DNA from: Charina bottae
Lineage: Eukaryota; Chordata; Lepidosauria; Squamata; Charinaidae
Direction of reading: 5' to 3'
Assembly: GCA_023362775.1 (NCBI GenBank)
Contig: JALMGJ010000006.1
Location: 5,651,001-5,715,000, forward strand
DNA length: 64,000 nt
Of the stretch, positions 50,801 through 62,167 are shown piece after piece. The position numbers and the translations under genes were made by a program. The first letter of the stretch is position 1. Every line of letters starts with the position of its first letter. Below the pieces are notes generated by a model. The model saw only the letters and a program-made list of their open reading frames with translations. It was not told the DNA's origin and ran no database searches.

Positions 50801-53800
50801 AAAATAGGGAAAGAAGAAAAGAAAAGTTCTTTCTTGGCAAGCATCACAAAAAGATAAAAGAAAGGATATTAAATCACCAGTTCACTATTCCATAAAATCT
50901 TAAAATCCAGGCAGAATAACTCCAAAAAAAGAATACTTTTATTTATCCATAAGTGGTAAAGTAAATCAAAGTAAAAATAAAAGAGAAATTTCATTCCAGG
51001 CAAAGTCAATAGCTTTTTCACTCCCACCATTTAACAGTCTCTTGGCAAGAAAGAAATAAAACACCAGCATTTATTAATCAAGTCCAGAGGTAAATCTTAG
51101 ATCAATAAGGCAAATAATATTCAAAAAATAAAAAGTGAATCTAAAAGGTTGGGTGAGGTGCTACTTATCTTGGTCAGATTTCAGGGCTTCCGCAGAGCTT
51201 CTTGACGATTCCAGCCGCCTTTCTCCGCTTCAATCTCCCTTCCCCCGTGGTGGAAATACAGGGGTCGGAAAAGAGCAGAGAATCCGGCGACCCTCTGTGG
51301 GTAATCTTCTGCTCATCCTCTCTTCAAGGGTGATTTCGGCGATTTCTTTTTTTTTAATCGCTGCAAACGGAAAGCCTTGGAGCTTTCGGCTTAGAGCCTC
51401 AGCTCAGCATACCGCTCACTCCAACGCCCGGAAGCAAACTCGGGAATGGACGAGATCTATTGATGAAGAAGCAAGAAGTTAGGAAATGGCTTTATACTGG
51501 CTGCATCCTCACAACACACTTAACTCAGACAAGACACGATCTAGCAGATGCAGTCAAGTAACTTGCTATAATGCTCACTAGGGTTAGGTTTCCCTCCAGG
51601 TTAGTGTGTTGTGCAAACCAATCTGGTTTGTTTTTTTTATGGTTTGCAGTATTGTCCCTGAATCCAGAAAATAGGTTCATTCAGGAACTAGGTTAAGTAA
51701 GCTGTGTGAATGCAGAGTTGTTGGATAATTCTGGCCAGATCTCCATACAATGCACAATCTTGGATTTTCTACCTGCATTTAAAATATTTTCCTTTGAATG
51801 GTTCATCCTTCTTTTTAAACCATCCCTTCCCCCCAATCCCAGCTTTTGCAGAGCTGCAGACGGATATCCATGAGTTGACAAGTGATTTGGATGGAGCAGG
51901 AATACCATTTCTGGATTATCGGACATATACAATGAGAGTCCTTTTTCCTGGCATTGAAGATCATCCAGTACTAAGGGATCTGGAGGTAAGAACTTGGGAT
52001 GGAAGGAAATTGATGCAGGGAAGGCCTTAAAAATCAGCCAGCCAGCCAGCCAGCCAACCAACCAACTAGAAAGGTAAGTGGATAGGTTGTTTGGTTGAAC
52101 TTTCAGATGGACATATTCAACTGTCCGTATCAAGGCTATAAGGCAGGGCTTTCCAAAGTTTTCCCGCGGCGACACACCAACCGCCGTTGGTGTGTCGCCG
52201 TGGGAAAACCTGGAAGTGCCGCCGTTGCGGCAGCGCGCAAAAACCCGGAAGTGCTGCTGCCGCTTTCAGTTTTTGCGCGCCACCGTTGGTGTGTTACTGC
52301 AGGAAAACCCGGAAGCGCTGATGATGATCAGCACTTCCGGGTTGTGTGGCAACACACCAGACTGTGTGTGGCGACACACTTTTGTGTCGCGACACACAGT
52401 TTGGAAAGCTCTGCTATAAGGACACTGGAGAATGCTTGCGAACTCTTGGCAAATTTTGGAATGCACTTTATAATTAAAACAAACAAAAAAACTCAAAATG
52501 CCCACATTAAGTAAAAAGGTACTGTACGTGGATAGGCATACCTTGGCAAAATGCAGTCAAAAATTCACACTGATTTTTGTGAGTTTTAGTGAGAATTTTC
52601 TTTTTTTCCAACTGAGTGAAACTAAGAAATGAAGGGAAATCAGATTTGTCCATGCCTAGAAAAATGTTCCTTTAAAAGTCCATGGACTTCCAACAAACTG
52701 CTATGTAGAACCTCTTCTTATGTGGTAATGCAGAGTTGGTATGCCCATTCCAGAATCTTAAAAAGATAAATTTTATGAGAGAAGAACTCTTACTGTTTTA
52801 ATAAGACTCTGCGCAACTTTGAAGGTTTGAAGGTCGAACTACCCTTTCAAAACAAGTTACCATGGCAGTTTGACTCTTCACATCACATCCTAATGGGTCT
52901 GAAGATTCAATGAAATTTTGCAACCTCTTATCAAAATGAACCTTTGAATCAGATAAAATATGGGAAGCTTAAGGAATGAAATGGGTATCTATCACTTCAG
53001 GAGCCCAGCTCTTGACATACCACATGAAAAACGTCTAGAGCATAGCCCCTGGGGTGTGTAAGAGCTGATTCCCAGATTAATAAAGGGTTGGAGACCTTGT
53101 TTAAAGTTAACTGCAGGCTCCCCTGTTATCAGTGAAGAGACCTGCCTCCTCACCAAAACACAGCAAAGTGGGTAGAAAGAAAATCAGAAAATTTCGACCC
53201 TCGTGTACACTGGAATATATTGGTTCTAAACTGATAACACAACCAGCAACAAGGTGGATAGACTCAATTATAGTGGTGATGGGTGCACCTGAAGGACCAA
53301 GTTGGGGGCTGATAATCCTGGAAGAGGACTTTCTAAGAGTTGACACTGACTTGATGGTACATAATCAAATTAACAAATGATAATAATTCAGTTGCTGAAA
53401 TTCTTGTAAACCTGTCCCTCCACCTTAATAAATCTTGCTAAAGAGAACTCTGTGTGAATTGTGCTTGGAAGAGAACCACTTTCAGTTTTAGACAGCCGTA
53501 TATTACACAGCGCCTAGTGCAACAGAAGTTGTGTCTATGTTTTGTGTATATAAGGTAAAGGTTCCCCCCGCACATTTGTGCAGTCGTGTCCGACTCTAGT
53601 GGCCGGTGCTCATCTCTGTTCTTAGCCGAAGAGCCAGCGTAGTCCGAAGATGCTTCCGCGGTCATGTGGCCGGCATGATGCGCGTGGAACGCTGTTACCT
53701 ACCCACTGAAGTGGTACCTATTCATCTACTTGCATTTGCACGCTTTCGAATTGCTAGGTTGGCAAGAGCTGGGGCGAGTGCGGGAGCTCACCCCGTCACG

Positions 53801-56800
53801 CGGGGCTAGGGATTCGATCCTCCGAACTTGCGATCTTCCGATCGACAAGCCTGGCATCTTACCCGCTGAGCCACCATGCCCCCTTTTTTTTTCTTTGTGT
53901 ATATACTTGGTGTATATGTCTGGGAAGTATAAATTAGGTGTGTTTGCATAAATGCCCTGGGGTTGAAATCCAACATCCCTGAAGGGCCCTGGTTAGGAGA
54001 CGAGTCTTCTGGTAGAAACTTTCATGGGATACGTAGTTTTGGACCCTTTCTCTTTTGGGCAGGTTCCTGGATATCGGCAAGAACGGGTAGAGAAGGGCCT
54101 CAAGCTCTTTGCCCAGCTCATCAACAACAAGGCCTTCCTTCTCTCCTTCATCCGCACCCTGGAGTCTCAGCGCAGCTTCTCCATGCGAGACCGTGGCAAC
54201 GTGGCGTCCCTCATCATGACGGTGCTGCAGAGCAAGCTGGAATACGCCACTGATGTCCTCAAGCAACTCCTTGCCGACCTCATTGACAAGAACCTGGAGA
54301 GCAAAAATCACCCCAAGTTATTACTTCGGAGGTAAGCATTACAGGGGGTCCTGCTACCCAGGACCACGCGTCTTTCTCCAGCCTAGAGCCACCATGGATG
54401 GTGCATGGTCCAGAAAATAGCTGAGTCTTGGATCAAAAGATTGAGAGCAGAACAAACATCTCAAATAATTGCATTGACATTGAAGCATAAACTCAAATTA
54501 AATTACAGGCAGTCCTCGCTTAACGGCCGTTCGTTTAACGACGGTCTGAAGTTACAACAGCCTCGGAAAAAGTGCTTCCCCACCTGTACTCACACTTGTG
54601 ACTGTCGCAAAACGTCACACCACCCCTGCAGTCACGTGATCGCAATTCAGGCAGTTGGCAGCCAGCTCGCATTTACGACCGGTTTCAGCGTCCTGCAGTC
54701 ACAGGATTTCCTACCTTTTTTGCCAGTTTCTGGCATTTGCTTAACGACCGCAGTGATTCACTTAATGACCGTCATAAAAATGGTCGTAAAATTGGGTCCG
54801 GTCACGTGGTGACTCACTTAATGACCTCACCGCTTAACAGCCAGTTTTCCGGTCCCTATTGTGGTCGTTAAGTAAGGAGTACCTGCATTCAATGACGGGG
54901 ATCGCTTCCCATGCGTTTGTAGTTTTCTAGTTCTGAGATTGAAAATTAGAATTTGGGAGCGCCTTTCATAGCAACTCTAAAGGCAGGACCAGAGACCTTC
55001 CCAGACTTGTCCTAAGTGAAGGTTTATTGGGGCAATGTGAAATAACTCCTACAGTGGTCTGGATAGTTGTGGGCAGCCTGTGTTTCCCAGAATTCCCTTT
55101 TGAAGCCCCAGAAGACACCTGCAGCAGGCTGGGCTAAAGCTTTGGCAGACTTTTAAAAGATGAAATGGGTACATTCGGCCTCTCAGCCTTGCCCAAAATG
55201 GGGAAAGAAGGAAGCCGGATTTGGCTGGGGTTTGAGATTTTCAGGGGTGCATAGCGCACCCATTGTGTCCCATACCTTTCCAAGTCCCCCCCAAAATCGT
55301 TTCAGCCTGCTCTGTGGGGAGATTTTTTTTGGGGGGGCTCAGCAGATTATGAATCAAGGGCAGTGAAGGGCCGGAGTTCTAGTGCCAACAGCTTGCTCAG
55401 AGGAGTGACTGGGCAAATGTGAGTGCGGGTGGAAGATGGCGTTGAGCAAAAAAAGCAGTAATTTGTGTGACGCACCTCGGTAATTTTTCCATAGACAATT
55501 ATCCTTAGCAGATAATCCATTAATAGCAATTCATTCTCGTTGTCTCCCAGCTGAAGGTTACCAAGAGCCTCCATTTTGACTTTTTTGACCCTCTGAGAGA
55601 TACCTCTGCTGCTGAATCCAGTTTAACTTAGTGTTTTCTTCTCCCTTCTTAGATCAGGGTTTGAGATGACTTCTCTTATCCTTCTTCACAAAAATAAGGA
55701 AGAATAGATTTCTGTATTTGGCATGGTGGGCAGATCCGTCGCCTTCCAAACTCCTGATCCTGGTTGGCCAGCAGTCCTGCCTTTAGACTCCTTGATCTAA
55801 ACATGGCTAATCTAATCTGGCTTTTAAATGATTGCTTAAATGATTTATTTTGCCCTGGACCTTGGATGAGTTTTGCATTTTGATAATATGTTTCTCATTG
55901 CAGTTTCAAGCTGCCCAGAGTTTTAACAGATTGAGGGTAGCCTATGAATCCCATAGATAAATCATAAAGCAAGCAAGCAAGCCAGGATATGGTCATGATG
56001 GAATCCCATCACTAACATCCATGGTGGGGACGAGCGACCACACGTGCACCATGACATTGAGATGCGAAACTGGCAGCTGAGTTAACTGCATCAGGATGTA
56101 AAGTTGGAGTCAGGACATGATTCCAGCCATCATCCCCGCAGGCGACGTCATTTTGACTTAATCTCAGTTTGCAGACCCCTAAACCTCCAGTGAGAACACA
56201 GACCATTCCTTCAAGCCCCCAGCAGAAATACTTAGCAGTTCCTGCCTTGAAAAAGCCATTTCCTTGACCGTCCACACAATGCCATTGGTCCAGGGGTATG
56301 TCAGAATTGATCCTAATTTCAAGCTTGGCTCATCTACCAACCCAGGGGGGTGGGAGATCATCTCTTGTGAGTCTGTGCCATCCTATGAACCACTGTCTTG
56401 ATTTCTCTGGTTTCACAAGATCACTCTGTGTCCTTGGATTTTTTTTCCATACTGCCCTTTCGGATGCCAATGTGTGCCGGTTTATTCTTTTATGTGGAGA
56501 CAGAGTAATAAGGCTCAAAGCTTATGCCCTGATGCATGGTTGGTTTTTAAGGCACTTGGATATTTTTTTTAAATCTTGGCTTCCACTTAAAAGCACATTT
56601 GCTCTTCTTCTGTCAATGTAAGCAATTTCCTTTCATCAGATGTGTGGAGCACGTCGGAAACCATTGGCAACTGAAACACAACATCTTGCACAAAAGGGTC
56701 AGGGCTCTAGGAGTGGGGATGCTGATCTAAAAGAGTTTCTTCTTAAAAGCAGGGGTTAACCTCAGCATTTAGAGGCGCAGATCAAAATCATCTGCACCAC

Positions 56801-59800
56801 AAATCCCCCCTCCTCTCTGTCCTTGTTTAAGTTGGATGCGAGAACATTTGCTTTCCAAATTCTTTCAGTGAATGGAAAAAATGCCAGGAAATGTTCATGG
56901 GTGTAATGTTGGATTTATTTTATTTTATTTTATTATTTTTGTTGCCATTTCTTTAATTACAAGGTAGCAAGAATATCCTCTCATATCCTCTCTTTTTTCC
57001 CTACAATCTTCTCTCAGGTAGCTTGCAGCCTTCCTGGATTCCCATTCTTCCCTTAAATATGTTGGTATTCTGCAAGCCGATGCCGAGTTTTTTCAGAGTA
57101 TCTTCCTCTGATTTGATTTGATGTTTCATTATTTTATTTTCCTTCTATTCTTGCTATGTTCTTGTGTTTTTATTTTTGTTTCGAGCTTGATATATATTTC
57201 TATGTGAGCTGCTGAGAAATATTTTTTATTGTGGCGGCAAATAGAATGAATGAATGAATGAATGAATGAATGAATGAATGAATGAATGAATCCCCCACAA
57301 GGTAACAGGAGGGAAATATTAGCAATTTCCCCCCCCCCTCTCTTTCCATTTCATTCTAGGACTGAATCTGTGGCTGAGAAGATGCTAACCAACTGGTTCA
57401 CGTTTCTTCTTTATAAATTTCTCAAGGTAAGGGAACCCGTTGTGATGCTACCCTTTTACTTGTTCAAAGATGGAATCCAAATAGAAGGTGTGGGATCCGT
57501 CCTTCTGTGGGATCCGTCCTTCTGTGATTTGCATGCTGTTGTTTAATGGTGTTGGTTTAGCATGTGCATTATTTTAGACACATGTTGGATCTACAAATGT
57601 GTTGGATCTACAGGTTCCAGAATTCCAAGTCAACGTGGCAGAGAAGGGAAGTTGCCTTTCAATTCATCTGGAGGGCCCAACGTTGGGGAAAGTTGCTCTA
57701 GTATTTTGAGGAGCAGTGCATCCTATGAGAGGCAGTTTGGTCTAGTGGTTAAGGCACCAGGCTAGAAATCAGGAGACTATGAGTTCTAGTCCCACTTTAG
57801 GCACGAAGCCAGCTGGGTGACCCTGGGCCAGTCCCTCTCTTTCAGCCCTAGGAAGCAGAAGAAGACAAGGGCAAACCACTTCTGAAAATGCTGCTTAGAA
57901 AACTGCAGGGACTTGATGTACTGACATCCAGTTTGATCTAATGATGCTGGACTAGAAACCAGGGGACCGTGAGTTCTAGCCCTGCCTTGGGCACAAAAGC
58001 CATCTGGGTGACCTTGGGCCAGTCACTCTGTCTCTGCCCTCAGAAGGAGGCAATGGGGCAAGCCACTTCTGAAATCTTGCTGAGAAATTGCAGGGACTTG
58101 TCCAGGCAGTCGCCAGGAATCAACACGGACTTGAAGGCACCAAAAAAGCATCCTATGAAGGTGCAGGTGCTGGAGAAAAATGCAGATGATTGTCTAGTTC
58201 TTGCAGTTTAGTGATCTCAATCTCAGTCCCATTTAAGATTTCCATAAAGGTAAAGGTTCCCCCCGCACATTTGTGCAGTCGTGTCCGACTCTAGGGGCCG
58301 GTGCTCATCTCCGTTTGTTAGCCGAAGAGCCAGCGTTGTCCGAAGACGCTTCCGCAGTCATGTGGCCGGCATGACGCATGCGGAACGCTGTTACCTTCCC
58401 ACCAAAGTGGTACCTATTCATCTACTTGCATTTGCATGCTTTCGAATTGCTAGGTTGGCAAGAGCTGGAGCGAGTGCAGGAGCTCACTCCGCATGCAGGG
58501 CTAGGGATTCGAACCTCCGAACTTGCGACCTTCCGATCGACAAGCCTGGCGTCTTACCCGCTGAGCCATCAGGCGCTAGATTTCCATAACTGATGGCATA
58601 TACGTGGTTAGGCTGTCCTGTGGTGCCTCAGTCCTTAGCAAGGATTCCAGTGTGCCTTCAGTGACGATGGATAGCCAGTTAGCACCATGTCTCTGAAGCT
58701 GAAAGCCTTGACGGTCTAAATAGCTCTTCCTCTGCCTCCGATGACCTGTTGGCAGCCAGAAAAAGTTTCGAAGGACCCTAGAAGGTCGATCTGTGGTTCT
58801 GGATATCAGATTCCCATTTCTAGCTGAAAGTGGGGGATAGAAGGAGGTGAGCCGCTGAAAGCTTTGCTCTCATAATAGGCTATTTTCTTTCCCCCACTCA
58901 CCATCTTGTCTTCCTGCCTCTTTTCCGAAAATGCAGGCCGATAAGCCAGGCGCAAGCAATATGTTGCCGGGAGATAAGGTAATTAAGTGGCAGGCAGGTG
59001 CTGGAGAAAAAGAAAGGGTCCTCTTTCGCTTCTGACCAGGAGCTTTCCAGGATTTGCAGAGGCCAAAATTGAAATGATGCTGGCGGATTTGGGATGAGCA
59101 GCTCAGGAGGAGAGCCGGGACTGTGGAGGAGAGCGATGGCAATTCGGGGCAACGATGGAAAACGGGGGAATCCGTTGATTCAGGCTGGAGCCTTAACTCT
59201 CTGCAGGGCTCTGAGTTCCTGCTAGGAACCCAGCCCCTTTCTAGCAGGGTTTTCTCTTTTTTACCCTCTTTTTCTCTGTCCCCTTCTTGGACTGTCTTCC
59301 CTGGATTGAATGAGAGCTTGTAAACGGCAAGGATTTACTTAGAGCAGGGGTTTAGCCAGTCCAGTTCTCCTTTGTGATCTGTTTCGCATAGAGGATCAGG
59401 ATGGCGGCCCCCCCCAGGATCTCTACAGAACAGGTCAGTGGCCAACTTGCAAAAGCCAGAGAGGCTGGTAGCAGGAGTGTCTGCAGGGGTCAAAAAAGTC
59501 AAGATGGTGGCCCTAACTGTGCGATCGAAGCCTGTCCCCCCCCCCCCCCCCGCTTTTTTTAAACATAGGATGAAGTCACGGTTGTGATGCACATTAAAAA
59601 GTGGGGCATTGATTGCATGATTGCGACAGCCCTCTTGACTTTGTGGACCCACTGAACGGATTTAAAAAATATATATTATTATTATTTAGATTTAATGTAG
59701 TGCTCACTCCAACACTGTGTGTTGGTACCCAAAGGATATGAAGCAGAAAAAGATCAAGACTTGTTCTCCATCTTTCCAGAGATCTAATGGATTTACCTTA

Positions 59801-62133
59801 TATTAAAGTAGATTGCGATTGAATGTTAGAGGGAAAATTCATGAAAATATGAACAGTTTGACACTGGGCTCGCCTTCTTGGGATGCGTTGAACCAAAGGA
59901 TAGGCGGCCACCTATTGTTGTTGTTGTTCAGTCGTTTAGTCATGTCCGACTCTTCGTGACCCCATGGACCATAGCACGCCAGGCCTTCCTGTCCTCCACT
60001 GTCTCCCGGAGTTTACTCAAATTCATGTTCATTGCATCGGTGATGCTATCTAACCATCTCATCCTCTGCCGTCCCCTTCTCCTTTTGCCTTCAGTCTTTC
60101 CCAGCATCAGGGTCTTTTCCAGTGAGTCCTCTCTTCGCATTAGGTGGCCAAAGTATTTGAGCTTAAGCTTCAGCATCTGTCCTTCCAATGAGCAGTCAGG
60201 GTTGATTTCCTTTAGGATTGACTGATTTGACCTCCTTGCAGTCCAAGGGACTCTCAAGAGTCTTCTCCAGCACCACAGTTCGAAAGCATCAATTCTTCGG
60301 CGCTCAGCCTTCCTTATGGTCCAACTCTCACAGCCATACATTACTACTGGGAAAACCATAGCTTTAACTATACGGACCTTTGTCGGCAAGGTGATGTCTC
60401 TGCTTTTTAATATGCTGTCTAGGTTTGCCATAGCTTTCCTCCCAAGGAGCAAGCGTCTTTTAATTTCATGGCTGCAGTCACCGTCTGCGGTGATCTTGGA
60501 GCCCAAGAAAATAAAATCTGTCACTGCTTCCATTTCTTCCCCTTCTATTTGCCAGGAAGTGATGGGACCAGATGCCATGATCTGGGTTTTTTTAATGTTG
60601 AGTTTCAAGCCAGCTTTTGCACTCTCCTCTTTCACCCTCATCAAGAGGCTCTTTAGTTCCTCTTCACTTTCTGCCATTAGGGTGGTATCGTCTGCATATC
60701 TGAGGTTGTTGATATTTCTCCCGGCAATCTTAACTCCGGCTTGTGATTCATCCAGCCCGGCATTTCTCATGATGTACTCTGCATATAAGTTAAATAAGCA
60801 GGGTGATAATATACAGCCTTGTCGTACTCCTTTCCCAATTTTGAACCAGTCGGTTGTTCCATGTCCGGTTCTAACTGTTGCTTCTTGACCCGCATACAGG
60901 TTTCTCAGGAGACAGGTAAGGTGGTCTGGTACTCCCATCTCTTTAAGACTTTGCCACAGTTTGTTGTGATCCACACAATCAAAGGCTTTAGCGTAGTCAA
61001 TGAAGCAGAAGTAGATGTTTTTCTGGAACTCTCTTGCTTTTTCCATGATCCAGCGAATGTTGGCAATCTGATCTCTAGTTCCTCTGCCTCTTCGAAACCC
61101 AGCTTGCACTTCTGGTAGTTCGCGGTTCACAAACTGCTGAAGCCTAGCTTGTAGGATTTTGAGCATAACCTTGCTATATGTCTATGAAGGTTCTCAGTCA
61201 TCCAGGTGGAATTGTCTGTAGCTTGAATCATGTCAACTGGATTTCTATTTTCTCTGTGGAAACGTTTCGCTCCTTATCCAAGGAGCTTCTTCAGTCTGAG
61301 CAAAGTTGGTAAGGGAATCCTAAATATGTTTCTAGGTAGCTGTGTGACCTTACACCTGGGGGCATCTTAACTTAATTTAAGTGATCTTAACGATCCTCCT
61401 TTAGATAATAAAAGGACTTAAAATAACATCTCAATATAACCATGCCCCCAGGTGTAAGGTCACACAGCTACCTAGAAACATATTTAGGATTCCCTTACCA
61501 ACTTTGCTCAGACTGAAGAAGCTCCTTGGATAAGGAGCGAAACGTTTCCACAGAGAAAATAGAAATCCAGTTGACATGATTCAAGCTACAGACATAACCT
61601 TGCTAGCATGTGAAATGAGCGCAATTGTACGGTAGTTTGAACATTCTTTGGCATTGCCCTTCTTTGGCATTGGAACGTAAACTGACCTTTTCCAATCCTG
61701 TGGCCACTGTTGAGTTTTCCAAATTTGTTGGCATATTGAGTGCAGCACTTTAACAGCATCATCTTTTAGGATTTTAAATAGCTCAGCTGGGATACTGTCT
61801 TCTCCACTAGCTTTGTTGTTAGTAATGCTTCCTAAGGCCCACTTGACTTCACTCTCTAGGATGTCCGGCTCAAGGTCAGTGACCACACCATCGTATTTAT
61901 CAGGGATATTAAGATCTTTCTTGTATAGTTCTTCTGTGTATTCTTGCCACCTCTTCTTAATCTTAATAGGCCACCTATTAGGGAGGCTTTTATTTGCATT
62001 CCTGGACTGAGCAGGGGGCTCGTCTTTATGACCTCAGGTGCCCCTTCCAACTCTAAATTCTATGCTTTTCTCTTAGGGAGGGCCTCAAGCTAATAGTCCC
62101 TAGAGAAGGGCTGCTGGCACACTCTGTGGAAAG

Positions 62134-62167
<34 letters not shown>

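Noticed and set aside
57730..57800. tRNA gene suggested by TCTAGTGGTTAAGGC and GAGTTCTAGTCC
   Set aside because: Head of a MIR-like SINE, repeated at 57928 and elsewhere.
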